Both the position numbers and the translations under genes were made by a program. 64,000 bases of DNA from Mycolicibacterium porcinum (lineage in GTDB: Bacteria; Actinomycetota; Actinomycetes; Mycobacteriales; Mycobacteriaceae). Each line of letters starts with the position of its first letter. The stretch's first letter is position 1. The DNA lies in assembly GCA_001942045.1 (NCBI GenBank), contig MSTD01000021.1, forward strand, positions 35,648 through 99,647, in the 5' to 3' direction. The notes under the pieces are model-generated. The model ran no database searches and was not told where the DNA came from. It saw only the letters and a program-made list of their open reading frames with translations. Of this stretch, positions 9,916 to 19,042 are shown piece by piece.

Positions 9916-10779
9916 ATGCCAGGAGTGCAGGATCGCGTTGTCGTCGTCACCGGAGCCGGTGGAGGTCTGGGCCGTGAATATGCCCTGACACTCGCCCGCG
10001 AGGGCGCCAGCGTCGTCGTCAACGACCTGGGCGGCGCCCGCGACGGCACCGGCGCCGGCCACAACATGGCCGACGAGGTGGTCAACGAGATCAAGGCCGC
10101 CGGTGGCCGCGCGGTCGCCAACTACGACAGCGTCGCCGAGCCCGAGGGCGCCGAGAACATCATCAAGACCGCGATCGACGAGTTCGGCAAGGTCGACGGC
10201 GTGGTGTCCAACGCTGGCATCCTGCGCGACGGCACCTTCCACAAGATGACGTTCGAGCAGTGGGACGCCGTGCTCAAGGTGCACCTCTACGGCGGCTACA
10301 ACGTCATCCGCGCCGCCTGGCCGCACTTCCGCGAGCAGAGCTTCGGCCGCGTCGTGGTGGCCACCTCCACCAGCGGCCTGTTCGGCAACTTCGGTCAGGC
10401 CAACTACGGTGCCGCCAAGCTCGGCCTGGTCGGCCTGATCAACACGCTGGCCCAGGAAGGCGCCAAGTACAACATCAAGACCAACGCGGTCGCCCCGATC
10501 GCGGCCACTCGCATGACGCAGGACATCCTGCCGCCCGAGGTGTTCGAGAAGCTCACCCCCGAGTACGTCGCCCCGGTGGTGGCCTACCTGATGACCGAGG
10601 AACTGCAGGACACCGACTCGGTGTTCATCGTCGGCGGCGGCAAGGTGCAGCGCACCGCGCTGTTCCAGAACGACGGCATCACCTTCAGCGAGGTGCCCTC
10701 CGTCGATGACATCGCCGCCAAGTGGGGCGAGATCACCGATCTGTCGGCCGCCCAGCAGGCCAGCTTCAAGCTGGGCTAG
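9916..10779 (+). CDS. Short-chain dehydrogenase, peroxisomal HSD17B4-like (Rv0148-like)
   Basis: 287-residue SDR. The NAD(P) site TGAGGGLG is at residues 12-19, the structural NAG at 99-101, a Ser near 151-153, and the catalytic YGAAK at 164-168. The long VVVNDLGGARDGTG segment and overall length match the (3R)-hydroxyacyl-CoA dehydrogenase domain of multifunctional enzyme type 2, so 3-hydroxyacyl-CoA oxidation is likely. A GAGGAGG ribosome binding site precedes ATG 9916. It is followed after 5 bases by a quinone oxidoreductase gene, as Rv0148-Rv0149 in M. tuberculosis. Confidence 0.9.
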   Translation: MPGVQDRVVVVTGAGGGLGREYALTLAREGASVVVNDLGGARDGTGAGHNMADEVVNEIKAAGGRAVANYDSVAEPEGAENIIKTAIDEFGKVDGVVSNAGILRDGTFHKMTFEQWDAVLKVHLYGGYNVIRAAWPHFREQSFGRVVVATSTSGLFGNFGQANYGAAKLGLVGLINTLAQEGAKYNIKTNAVAPIAATRMTQDILPPEVFEKLTPEYVAPVVAYLMTEELQDTDSVFIVGGGKVQRTALFQNDGITFSEVPSVDDIAAKWGEITDLSAAQQASFKLG

Positions 10780-10784
10780 CACTG

Positions 10785-11769
10785 GTGAAAGCGCTTGTAG
10801 CGCAGGCACTTACCGGTACATCCGGGCTGGCGTACGTCGACGTCGACGACCCCGTGTCCTCCGACATGGTGGTCATCGACGTCGGCGCCGCCGGCGTCTG
10901 CTTCCCCGATCTGCTGTTGTTGCGCGGCGAGTACCAGCTGCGGCTGGAACCGCCGTTCACGCCAGGCATGGAGGTGGCCGGAACGGTGCGCTCGGCACCC
11001 GAGGGCTCGGGATTCACCCCGGGCCAGCGGGTGTCCGCGATGACCATGCTGGGCGGGTACGCCGAGCAGGTCGCGGCGCTGCCGGCCAACGTGATCCCCA
11101 CCGCCGACGGACTCGACGACGGCCAGGCGGCGTCACTGCTCGGCAACTACTACACGATGCAGTTCGCGCTGGCCCGCCGCGGCGGGCCAGCGCGAACTGC
11201 ATCGTGTGGTGGCCGGGGAGACCGTCCTGGTTCTCGGGTCGGCCGGCGGCATCGGCGTCGCGTCGATCCAGTTGGCCAAAGCCATGGGCGCCAAGGTGAT
11301 TGCCATGGTGCACCGGTCCGGGGCCGAGGAGTTCGTATCGTCGCTCGGGGCCGACGTGGTGTTGCCGCTGGCCGACGGCTGGCGCGAGGCCGTCATGGAG
11401 GCCACCGGCGGCCAGGGTGTCGACCTGGTGGTGGACCCGATCGGCGGCGAGGCCTTCGACGACGCGATCCGGGTAATGGCCCCCGAAGGCCGGCTGCTGG
11501 TCATCGGATTCGCCGCGGGCGGCGGGATTCCCACGGTCAAGGTGAACCGGCTCTTGCTGCGCAACGTCAGCGTGGTCGGCGTCGGCTGGGGCGAGTTCGT
11601 GCGGCGTCACCCGGCGGCCCAGGCACAGGTCGGGGCTGAACTGAACAAGCTGGTGGCCGCCGGCCTGCGTCCGCCCGCACCGGTGCGGTTCCCGTTGTCC
11701 GACGGCGCGGCCGCGCTTGACGCGCTGGCCAACGGGCAGGTGCGCGGGAAGCTCGTCCTGGAGCCGTAA
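10785..11769 (+). pseudogene. NADPH:quinone oxidoreductase, disrupted by a palindromic insertion (Rv0149-like)
   Basis: Zinc-independent MDR/zeta-crystallin-type reductase. The N-terminal GroES-like half (GTG 10785, VKALVAQALTGTSG, then PGMEVAGTV) reads in one frame up to about 11180. The Rossmann half (GETVLVLGSAGGIGVASIQLAKAMGA split over about 11216-11290, to KLVLEP and stop at 11769) reads in another. The frames break at a perfect 56-bp palindrome (11152-11207), an inverted copy of the codons for YTMQFALARR. As written, translation from 10785 would run out of frame to 11639. This is either a real template-switch mutation or an assembly error. The stop overlaps the next ATG by one base. 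Confidence 0.8.
11152..11207. repeat. Perfect 56-bp palindrome at the frameshift site
   Basis: Two 28-bp arms with no spacer, centred between 11179 and 11180 at CCGCGG; every base pairs. The left arm is normal coding sequence of the oxidoreductase and the right arm is its inverted copy, replacing the few bases that would join RRGG to VAGETV. Confidence 0.95.
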
Positions 11770-12464
11770 TGAAAGCCCTGGCCTTCGATGTGTTCGGAAC
11801 CGTCGTCGACTGGCGGTCCAGCATCATCGGCGAGCTGGAGGCCTTCGGTAAAAGCCTTGGGCTGCAACGGGATTGGCCGGCCTTCGCCGACAATTGGCGG
11901 GCCGGCTATGCCCCGGCGATGGACCGGGTGCGCCGCGGGGAGCTGCCGTGGACCAGGATCGACGATCTGCATCGCGTGATCCTGGTCGACCTGCTCGGCG
12001 CCGCGGACATCCGGGCCGGGGACAGCGAGATCGACCACCTCAACCGAGCGTGGCACCGGCTGGATCCGTGGCCGGACTCGGTGGTCGGACTGACCCGACT
12101 CAAGCAGCGCTACGTCATCACGACGTTGTCCAACGGCAACGTCTCGCTGTTGACCAACATGGCCAAACACGCCGGACTGCCATGGGACTGCGTGATCTCG
12201 GCCGAGCTGTTCCGGCATTACAAGCCCGACCCCGAGGCGTATCTGGGTTGCGCAGAGTTACTCGACGTCGCTCCCGCGGAGCTGACGCTCGTCGCGGCCC
12301 ATCCCTCGGACCTGCGGGCCGCTCGGGCCGCAGGCCTGGGGACCGCGTACGTGGACCGGCCCCTGGAGTATGGGCCGGATCGCGCCCCGCACGACGTCGC
12401 GGCCGACGACTTCGACATCGTCGCGACGGATTTTGTCGACCTCGCCGACCAACTCGGTGCGTAG
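11769..12464 (+). CDS. HAD-superfamily hydrolase, haloacid dehalogenase type II-like
   Basis: 231-residue HAD hydrolase. Motif I FDVFGT gives the nucleophile Asp7, motif II is TTLSNGN near residues 118-124, the lysine is in HYKPDPEAY, and the motif IV region is AAHPSDLRAARAAG. The FDVFGTVVDW start and SNGN are typical of L-2-haloacid dehalogenases, although many such proteins are general phosphatases. The ATG overlaps the oxidoreductase stop by one base (TAATG), so they are co-transcribed. Substrate unknown. Confidence 0.87.
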   Translation: MKALAFDVFGTVVDWRSSIIGELEAFGKSLGLQRDWPAFADNWRAGYAPAMDRVRRGELPWTRIDDLHRVILVDLLGAADIRAGDSEIDHLNRAWHRLDPWPDSVVGLTRLKQRYVITTLSNGNVSLLTNMAKHAGLPWDCVISAELFRHYKPDPEAYLGCAELLDVAPAELTLVAAHPSDLRAARAAGLGTAYVDRPLEYGPDRAPHDVAADDFDIVATDFVDLADQLGA

Positions 12465-12473
12465 CGTAGAGGT

Positions 12474-13196
12474 GTGGACACCGCACTAACCAAGGCGCTG
12501 GAACTGCTCGCCGATCCGCCGGCCGAGCCGGACGTCGGCAAGGGATATCTCGATCTCTTGGGTGAAGGCAGTGACGCCCCCAAGAATGCCGGATTCATCC
12601 AGAAGGTGTGGGCGTCGCCGGTCGGCTCGATGCTCTACGACAACGCCCAGGCCCTCGGCCGCAAGGTGATGACGGCGTGGCAGGAACCCACCGAATGGCT
12701 GGACATCCCACCCGGCGGCCTCGCGCTCGACGTCGGCAGCGGCCCAGGCAACGTGACGGCCGCGCTGGCCCGGTCGGCCGGGCTGGACGGATTCGCGTTC
12801 GGCGTGGACATCTCGGAGCCCATGCTGGCCCGCGCGGTCGAGGCCGATGCGAGCCGGCAGGTCGGATTCCTGCGCGCCGACGCCCAGAAACTCCCGTTCC
12901 GGGACGACGTCTTCGACGCGGTGACGTCAATCGCGGTGTTGCAGTTGATTCCTGACGCCGAAGCGGCACTGGCGGAGATGGTGCGGGTGCTGCGGCCCGG
13001 CGGGCGGATCGCGATCATGGTGCCCACCGCGACGAGCCGCGGGCCGGCCAAGCTGCTGTCGAAGGGCGGCGCGCGGTTCTTTGCCGAAGATGAGCTCGCC
13101 GACCGGTTCGAGGGGCTGGGCCTGCAGCGGGTGCGGTCCAAGACCATGGGCACCATGCAGTGGGTGCGCGGGCAGAAACGTTTGAGCACGCCGTGA
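12474..13196 (+). CDS. Class I SAM-dependent methyltransferase (UbiE-like)
   Basis: 240-residue methyltransferase with a GTG start. Motif I is LALDVGSGPGNVT near residues 83-95, the acidic loop is GVDISEPML, post-I is FRADAQKLPF, and motif II/III includes FDAVTSIAVLQLIPD and LRPGGRIAIMVP. This is the Methyltransf_11 arrangement, acting on unknown lipid or quinone-like substrates. Its GTGA stop/start overlap with the next membrane protein implies an operon running from here to the YceI gene. Confidence 0.87.
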   Translation: MDTALTKALELLADPPAEPDVGKGYLDLLGEGSDAPKNAGFIQKVWASPVGSMLYDNAQALGRKVMTAWQEPTEWLDIPPGGLALDVGSGPGNVTAALARSAGLDGFAFGVDISEPMLARAVEADASRQVGFLRADAQKLPFRDDVFDAVTSIAVLQLIPDAEAALAEMVRVLRPGGRIAIMVPTATSRGPAKLLSKGGARFFAEDELADRFEGLGLQRVRSKTMGTMQWVRGQKRLSTP

Positions 13197-13699
13197 GCAC
13201 GTGGGGCGTAGTTCTCGTCGCACTGGTGATCGCTCTCGGACTTCTCGGCATCGTGTTGCCCGTCTTGCCCGGTGGCGGTTTTCTGGTGTTCGCCGCGATC
13301 GCGGTGTGGGCGATCTGGGAGGCCAAGTCCATCCCGGCGCACGCCACCGTCGCTTGGGTGACGCTCGGTGTCGCGGCCGTGTTCTTCGTGACGGCTGAGG
13401 TGATCAAATACGTCTGGCCGGTCCGGCGCATGCGGGCCGCCGAGGTGGGCATCTGGAGCCTGGTGGCCGGTGGTGTGCTCGGCCTGATCGGCTTCTTCGT
13501 CATCCCGGTGATCGGGTTGGTGATCGGTTTCGTTGCCGGTGTGTACCTGGCGGAGCTGGCCGCACGTCGCGACTATCGGCGCGCCTGGACGTCAACGGTG
13601 CACGCGCTCAAGGGCGTTGCGTTGTCGGTCGGTGTCGAGCTGACCGGGGCGTTGCTGGCGACCATCGCCTGGGTGACCGGCCTGGTGATCGCGTCGTGA
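13193..13699 (+). CDS. DUF456-like small integral membrane protein
   Basis: 168 residues and strongly hydrophobic, with about four or five membrane segments, starting STWGVVLVALVIALGLLGIV and including a PVLPGGGFLVFAA loop typical of DUF456. GTG 13193 overlaps the methyltransferase stop by four bases; its own stop overlaps the next GTG by four bases. No enzymatic residues can be identified; function unknown. Confidence 0.75.
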   Translation: MSTWGVVLVALVIALGLLGIVLPVLPGGGFLVFAAIAVWAIWEAKSIPAHATVAWVTLGVAAVFFVTAEVIKYVWPVRRMRAAEVGIWSLVAGGVLGLIGFFVIPVIGLVIGFVAGVYLAELAARRDYRRAWTSTVHALKGVALSVGVELTGALLATIAWVTGLVIAS

Positions 13700-14223
13700 C
13701 GGCATGGACCCTGGGCCCCGATTCGGGTGAGCTGCTGCTGCGCACCGGCGTGACGGGTAGTGCGTCGCGGATGGGGCATCGGTTGACCATCGCGATGCGC
13801 TCGTGGCAGGCGACCGTCGAATGGGACGGTGACGCACCGTCGGCAGTGGAGGTGACGGTCGACCTGGATTCGCTGGACGTGTTGCGTGGCGAGGGCGGCA
13901 TGACGCCGTTGACGGGGGCCGAGAAGGGGCTGATCCGATCCAACGCGTTGAAGACCTTGCGCGCGAAGAAGTTTCCGCAGGCCCATTTCCGGTCCACGTC
14001 AATCGAGCGCTCCGGCTCCGTCGTGCGGATCGCAGGCGTTCTCGAACTCGCCGGCCAGTCCGGTGCGCAGAACGTCGAGGTTGAGGTTTCCGACGAGTCT
14101 GTCCTCGGCACCGCGTCGGTGCGGCACAGCGAGTTCGGCCTCAAACCGTACTCGATGCTGATGGGTGCGATGAAGGTGGCCGACGAGGTCGAGGTGAGTC
14201 TGGCGGTGACCCGTCCGGCCTGA
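13696..14223 (+). CDS. YceI-like domain protein
   Basis: 175-residue protein resembling the YceI lipocalin-like fold that binds isoprenoid lipids: TAWTLGPDSGELLLRTGVTGSASRMGH at the start, DLDSLDVLRGEGG in the middle, and a closing HSEFGLKPYSMLMGAMKVADEVEV block. There is no signal peptide, so it is probably cytoplasmic. Last gene of the methyltransferase operon, joined by a GTGA overlap; convergent with ptpB 81 bases away. Confidence 0.75.
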   Translation: MTAWTLGPDSGELLLRTGVTGSASRMGHRLTIAMRSWQATVEWDGDAPSAVEVTVDLDSLDVLRGEGGMTPLTGAEKGLIRSNALKTLRAKKFPQAHFRSTSIERSGSVVRIAGVLELAGQSGAQNVEVEVSDESVLGTASVRHSEFGLKPYSMLMGAMKVADEVEVSLAVTRPA

Positions 14224-14304
14224 CGATGCGTGGGGGCCCGTTGACTTCGACACCACGCACACCGCCACCCGCAAAAGTGCAGCGTCAGTTCAAAGTCAAC
14301 AGCT

Positions 14305-15102
14305 TCAGCCGACCAGGCCGGTCCGCAGCGCCGCGAGTTCGTCCGCCGTCACCCCGGCGGCCTCGAGGAACCCGCCCACCGAGCCGTATGCCTCGTCGAG
14401 CTTCTTCCACGCGGCGGCGAGGTATTCCTCGCGCACACCGAGCACTTCGTCCGTCAACCGCGCCTCGGCATAGGTGATCATCTCCGGGGCTTCCTGAGCC
14501 CGCGCCCGCACCGATTCCATGATCCGGTTCCGCAGCGACGGGATGGCGCCGTTGCTGGCCAGGAAATCCTCGAAGATACGGTCGCGGTCGACGCCCACGG
14601 ACTCCAACACCGTGGCCACGGTGAAACCGGTCCGGTCCTTGCCGGCGAAGCAGTGCGCGAGAACCGGACGTTCCTGTCCCAGAAGCGAAATCACCTCACG
14701 CACCGCGCTGTGCGCACCCGGCAGCGTCGGGAACTCCTCGTACACCTCGGTCATGTAACGGCGGGCCGCGGTGGCGATGTCCTCGCCCTCGGCGGACTCT
14801 GACATCACCCGCTGGAAGGTGCTTTCGTGCGGCGCGTCATTCGACGGGTCGTCGGGATGGAACGGCAGCAGGTGAACCGCCACGCCGTCGGGCACCTGCC
14901 CGGCGCCCTGCCTTTGCACTTCCTGGTGCGAGCGCAGATCGGCGACGTCGGTGATACCGAGCCGACGGAATACGGCCCGGCCGTCGTCCGAGAGCTGGCT
15001 CAGCTGACTCGAGCGGTAGAGCAGCCCCGGACGGATGGCGGTGATGTCGGCGACGTCGCGAAAGTTCCACGCCCCCGACAGTTCTCCCAGTTCGACGGTC
15101 AC
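14305..15102 (-). CDS. ptpB: Protein tyrosine/lipid phosphatase PtpB
   Basis: 265-residue member of the triple-specificity phosphatase family (M. tuberculosis PtpB, Rv0153c, is 276 residues). The P-loop HCFAGKDRTG carries the catalytic Cys151 and Arg157, identical to the M. tuberculosis motif as I know it. GAWNFRDVA at the N terminus and DVADLRS are also conserved. In pathogens PtpB is exported and acts in macrophages; there is no signal peptide here and the role in a saprophyte is open. GTG 15102 overlaps the fadE2 stop by four bases, giving the fadE2-ptpB operon seen at Rv0154c-Rv0153c. Confidence 0.93.
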   Translation of the reverse strand: MTVELGELSGAWNFRDVADITAIRPGLLYRSSQLSQLSDDGRAVFRRLGITDVADLRSHQEVQRQGAGQVPDGVAVHLLPFHPDDPSNDAPHESTFQRVMSESAEGEDIATAARRYMTEVYEEFPTLPGAHSAVREVISLLGQERPVLAHCFAGKDRTGFTVATVLESVGVDRDRIFEDFLASNGAIPSLRNRIMESVRARAQEAPEMITYAEARLTDEVLGVREEYLAAAWKKLDEAYGSVGGFLEAAGVTADELAALRTGLVG

Positions 15103-16328
15103 TGCGCCAGCACCGCCGCCGCCAGAGGCGATTTCTCCCGGCCCAACTCGGCACGGGCGATGGTGCGCATGTGGACCTCGTCGGGACCGTCGAACAGCCG
15201 CATCGCGCGGTGCCAGGCATACAGGCGGGCCAGCGGGAAGTCGTCGCTGACGCCGGCCGCACCGTGCACCTGGATGGCTCGGTCGATGACGTTGCAGGCG
15301 ATCTGCGGGGCCACCGACTTGATCTGGGAGACCAGCACGTGGGCGGCCTTGTTGCCTTCCTGGTCGATCGTCCAGGCGGCCTTCTCGCAGAGCAGCCGGG
15401 CCTGGTCGATCTCGTTGCGGGACTTGGCGATCGACTCCCGCACCACACCCTGCTCGGCCAGCGGCTTGCCGAACGCGACGCGCTTCTGCACGCGGTCGAC
15501 CATCAACGCCAGCGCCCGCTCGGCGGCACCGAGCGCGCGCATGCAGTGGTGGATACGGCCCGGGCCCAGCCGGGCCTGGGCGATCGCGAATCCGCTGCCC
15601 TCTTCGTGCAACAGGTTCTCGGCCGGCACCCGCACGTTGTCGAACACGATCTCGCAGTGCCCGTGCTGGTCCTGCCAGCCGAACACCGGCAGCGAGCGCT
15701 GGATGTCCACCCCAGGGGTGTCGACGGGCACCAGGATCATCGACTGCTGGGCATGCGAGGCGGCGTCAGGGTTGGTGCGGCCCATCACGATCAGGATCTT
15801 GCAGCGCGGATCGGCCGCACCGGTGATCCACCACTTGCGGCCGTTGATCACGTAATCCGCCCCGTCACGCAGCATCGTGGTCTCGATGTTGCGGGCATCC
15901 GAGGACGCGACCGCGGGCTCGGTCATCGCGAACGCGCTGCGGAACTCGCCGGCAAGCAGCGGCTCCAGCCACTGCTTGCGCTGCGCCTCGTTCGCGAACA
16001 GGTGCAGGGTCTCCATGTTCCCGGTGTCCGGCGCCGCACAGTTGAGCGCCTCGGGAGCGATCTCCATGCTCCACCCGGAGAGTTCGGCCAGCGGCGCGTA
16101 TTCCAGGTTGGTCAGGCCGGACTCCGAGGGCAGGAAGAGGTTCCACAGGCCCTGTTCACGCGCCTTGACCTTGAGTTCCTCGACCACGGGCGGCACCGTG
16201 TGGTCCTTGGGACCCTTCTCCTCGCGATAGGCGTCATACGAGGCCTCGGCCGGCAGCACGTGCTCGGTCATGAAGTCGGTCAACCGGGAGTGGTAATCAG
16301 CCGCTTTGGCCGACATCGCGAAGTCCAT
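15099..16328 (-). CDS. fadE2: Acyl-CoA dehydrogenase FadE2
   Basis: 409-residue acyl-CoA dehydrogenase oxidising acyl-CoA to the enoyl-CoA with FAD. Visible blocks are FAMTEPAVASSDA (flavin/substrate contact), KWWITGAADPRC, KRVAFGKPLAEQG and IQVHGAAGVSDD. The C-terminal LFDGPDEVH replaces the EGT motif of classical enzymes, as in ACAD10/11-like members. ATG 16328 (MDFAMSAKA) is chosen; the longer frame adds 34 residues that overlap the divergent gene's upstream region. Upstream of and overlapping ptpB as in M. tuberculosis, hence the symbol. Confidence 0.88.
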   Translation of the reverse strand: MDFAMSAKAADYHSRLTDFMTEHVLPAEASYDAYREEKGPKDHTVPPVVEELKVKAREQGLWNLFLPSESGLTNLEYAPLAELSGWSMEIAPEALNCAAPDTGNMETLHLFANEAQRKQWLEPLLAGEFRSAFAMTEPAVASSDARNIETTMLRDGADYVINGRKWWITGAADPRCKILIVMGRTNPDAASHAQQSMILVPVDTPGVDIQRSLPVFGWQDQHGHCEIVFDNVRVPAENLLHEEGSGFAIAQARLGPGRIHHCMRALGAAERALALMVDRVQKRVAFGKPLAEQGVVRESIAKSRNEIDQARLLCEKAAWTIDQEGNKAAHVLVSQIKSVAPQIACNVIDRAIQVHGAAGVSDDFPLARLYAWHRAMRLFDGPDEVHMRTIARAELGREKSPLAAAVLAQ

Positions 16329-16371
16329 GCCAGCCACGATAGCCACATGGTTAGACAGGTAGAAAGGTGGC

Positions 16372-16857
16372 ATGACCGGATCGTCGCCCGCCGTCCCGCC
16401 CGGCAGCCGCCCGCCTTTCCCGCCCTTCACTCTGGAAACAGCTCTCCAGAAGGTTCAAGCCGCCGAGGATGCCTGGAACACCCGCGACCCGGAGCGGGTC
16501 AGCCTGGCCTATACGCCGGACTCGCAGTGGCGCAATCGCGATCTGCACATCGTCGGACGGGAACAGATCGTGGAGTTCCTGACCGCGAAATGGGAGCGCG
16601 AGCTGGACTACGTACTACGTAAGAGCTTGTGGGGGTTCCGGGAAAACCGGATAGCTGTGCGGTTCCAATACGAATGGCATGACGCGCAAGGCCAGTGGTA
16701 CCGCAGCTACGGAAACGAACTGTGGCAGTTCACGCCTGAGGGGCTGATGGCCCGCCGTGAGGCCAGCATCAACGACGTTCGCATCGAGGAGTCGCAGCGG
16801 CGCTACTTCGGCCCGCGCCCGGAATCGGAGTATGGCCGGGACATCGAGCTCTGGTAG
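16372..16857 (+). CDS. DUF1348 / NTF2-like fold protein
   Basis: 161 residues matching the DUF1348 family of SnoaL/NTF2-like proteins: an [26 protein letters not shown] core, [12 protein letters not shown], and a closing [19 protein letters not shown]. The family has no established reaction. Divergent from fadE2 (43 bases between starts). Its last 55 bases overlap the end of the convergent MFS gene, so the two transcripts are antisense to each other over that stretch. Confidence 0.85.
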   Translation: MTGSSPAVPPGSRPPFPPFTLETALQKVQAAEDAWNTRDPERVSLAYTPDSQWRNRDLHIVGREQIVEFLTAKWERELDYVLRKSLWGFRENRIAVRFQYEWHDAQGQWYRSYGNELWQFTPEGLMARREASINDVRIEESQRRYFGPRPESEYGRDIELW

Positions 16858-18059
16858 CTGTGCCGCCGCGAGCCCAGCGTGCAGGCCAACACTCCGGCCA
16901 GCACGGCCAGGCCCATCACGGTGCCGGCGACGGCCGGCCAGCCCTCGGCATCGAACGCCAGCCCGCCGGCCCAGCCGATGACGCTGGAACCCGCGTAGTA
17001 GAAGAGGTTGTACAGCGAGGACGCCTGCGCCTTGCCGTCACCGGCCGCGGCGCCGACCCAGCCCGAGGCGATCGCATGCGCACCGAAGAACCCAGCGGTG
17101 GCGATCACCAGCCCGATCAGCACCACGATGACGTTGCCGGCCAGCGTGATCGCGACACCGGCGATCATCGTGGCGATCGAGCCGAGCAGCACGGTCTTGC
17201 GGCCGAACCGGGTGGCCTCGGCGCCGGCCCGGGCCGAGGCCCAGGTGCCCGACAGATAGGCCAGGAACACCAGGCTGACCAGGGTCTGCGGCAGGCCGAA
17301 CGGGGCGGCCATCAGCCGGAACCCGAGGAAGTTGTACATCGCCACGAACCCGCCCATGAGCAGGAAGCCCTGGCTGTAGAGCACGAGTTGACGCGGTGAG
17401 CGTAGGTTCTCGGCCAGCCGCCGGGCCAGGTTGTGGGTGCGGGTCGGGGTGAAACCGCGCGCGGGTGGGGCGAGTTTGACGAACGCGAACGCCGACAGTC
17501 CGCAGAGCACCGCGACCACCAGCACGCCGACGCGCCAACCGGCGAACTCGGCGATGGGTCCGGTAATCAAGCGGCCCGCCAGTCCGCCGATCGTGGTGCC
17601 CGCGACGTAGGTGCCTGCCGCGCGGGCGGCATGCCCGGCCTCGATCTCCTCGGTGAGGTAGGCGATGGCCACCGCGGGCACACCGCCCAGCATCAGCCCT
17701 TCGAGCAGCCGGCCGGACAACAGCAGCGGGGCGGTCGGCGCCAGCGGCACGATCAGCCCGAGAACCGTTGCAGCGGTGATGGATATCGTCATCGCCTGAA
17801 CCCGGCCGATCCGATCGGCCAGGGCCGACCACGGGATGACACCCAGCGCCAAGCCCACGGTTGCGGCCGAAATCGTCAGTGCGGCATGGGCGGCGCCGGT
17901 GCCCATATCGCGGGCGATCAGCGGAAGTACGGCCTGAGGTGAGTACAGCTGCGCGAACGTCGCGACACCGGCGCAGAACAATGCGGCCAGCAGGCGGCGG
18001 TACTCACTGGACCCACGTGAATGCCCCTGCCAGTCGACGGAAGTCAGGGAAGTGGACAC
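16803..18059 (-). CDS. Major facilitator superfamily transporter (YnfM-type)
   Basis: 418-residue MFS protein with twelve predicted membrane segments. The loop 2-3 motif ADRIGRVQ and the C-half [10 protein letters not shown] match MFS signature A. Overall it resembles YnfM/arabinose-polymer-type drug efflux proteins. It follows a LysR gene on the same strand by 46 bases, a frequent regulator-exporter pairing. Its 3' end overlaps the convergent DUF1348 gene by 55 bases. Substrate unknown. Confidence 0.85.
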   Translation of the reverse strand: MSTSLTSVDWQGHSRGSSEYRRLLAALFCAGVATFAQLYSPQAVLPLIARDMGTGAAHAALTISAATVGLALGVIPWSALADRIGRVQAMTISITAATVLGLIVPLAPTAPLLLSGRLLEGLMLGGVPAVAIAYLTEEIEAGHAARAAGTYVAGTTIGGLAGRLITGPIAEFAGWRVGVLVVAVLCGLSAFAFVKLAPPARGFTPTRTHNLARRLAENLRSPRQLVLYSQGFLLMGGFVAMYNFLGFRLMAAPFGLPQTLVSLVFLAYLSGTWASARAGAEATRFGRKTVLLGSIATMIAGVAITLAGNVIVVLIGLVIATAGFFGAHAIASGWVGAAAGDGKAQASSLYNLFYYAGSSVIGWAGGLAFDAEGWPAVAGTVMGLAVLAGVLACTLGSRRHSYQSSMSRPYSDSGRGPK

Positions 18060-18105
18060 TCAGACGACGGTAGGACGTCAGCAAAGATGTGTCCAATGCA
18101 TGAGT

Positions 18106-18987
18106 TTAGTCAATGTCATGCACATCATGCATGACGAATTCGGCGAAGCGCGCCGCTGCGGGCGGCAGTTGACGGTCCGTGTGCCAGGTCAGGCCGATCT
18201 GGCGCTTGGCCGAACTCTCCGACAACGGGATGTACGCGGCACCGGGCTCAGCCCGTTCGGGCCGCGGCACCGGCACGACCGCAACCCCGAAACCGGCGGC
18301 CACCAGCCCTTCCATGGTCGGGATCTCCATGGCCTCGAACACCACCGGCGGTGAGATGCCGGCCTCGGCCCAGAGTTCGTCGGTGAGCTGGCGCAAGCCG
18401 AAATCGGGTGCCAGCGCGACGAAGGATTCGGCGCCGGCGTCGGCCAGCCGGATCCGGGACCGCCGGGCGAACCGATGCTCACGCGGCACCGCCAGGCACA
18501 ACCGCTCCATGTACAGCCCGCGCCAGCGAAAGCCGTCCGGACGCGGTGAGGTGATCGCGAGGTCGGCCTCGCCGTTGGCCAGCCGTTCGACGATGTGATG
18601 AGCAGGGCCCTGGAACAGCTCGAAGCGCACCAACGGCGCCTCGGCGCGGAACCGTCGCAACAGATCCGGCACGAACCAGCCGGCCTGCGAATGCAGGAAC
18701 GCCAATCGCACGGTGCCGGTATCCGGGTCGCGCAACTCGGCAATTCGCTCTGTGGCCGAACGGATTTCCGCGATACTGCGGCGGGCATGCTCGAGCAAGA
18801 TGTGGCCGTAGGCGTTGAGCCGCAGGCGTCGGTTGACCCGGTCGAACAGCGGCACCCCCACCTGTTCCTCCAACCGGGCCAGCGCCCGCGACAGGGTGGG
18901 CTGGCTTATGCCGAGTTCGGCTGCGGCGTCGGTGACATGCTCGGTTTCGGCAAGCACCACGAACCACTGCAGCTCGTCCAGATGCAT
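18106..18987 (-). CDS. LysR-family transcriptional regulator
   Basis: 293-residue LysR regulator. The N-terminal helix-turn-helix is at about residues 15-36 (VTDAAAELGISQPTLSRALARLEEQ), followed by the periplasmic-binding-protein-like effector domain starting near residue 90 (VRLAFLHSQAG). ATG 18987 (MHLDELQWFVVLAE) gives the standard LysR start. Upstream and co-directional with the MFS transporter, which it probably controls. Divergent from a two-component response regulator across 55 bases. Confidence 0.9.
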   Translation of the reverse strand: MHLDELQWFVVLAETEHVTDAAAELGISQPTLSRALARLEEQVGVPLFDRVNRRLRLNAYGHILLEHARRSIAEIRSATERIAELRDPDTGTVRLAFLHSQAGWFVPDLLRRFRAEAPLVRFELFQGPAHHIVERLANGEADLAITSPRPDGFRWRGLYMERLCLAVPREHRFARRSRIRLADAGAESFVALAPDFGLRQLTDELWAEAGISPPVVFEAMEIPTMEGLVAAGFGVAVVPVPRPERAEPGAAYIPLSESSAKRQIGLTWHTDRQLPPAAARFAEFVMHDVHDID

Positions 18988-19042
18988 ACTGCCGACTCTA
19001 AACGCGCTGATCACCGACCCGCGCTGTGCCATGCTGTGGCGC

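Noticed and set aside
14240..14300. GTTGACTT and AAGTCAAC inverted pair between YceI gene and ptpB
   Set aside because: Only 8-bp arms 45 bases apart with no U-tract; too weak to call a terminator or operator.
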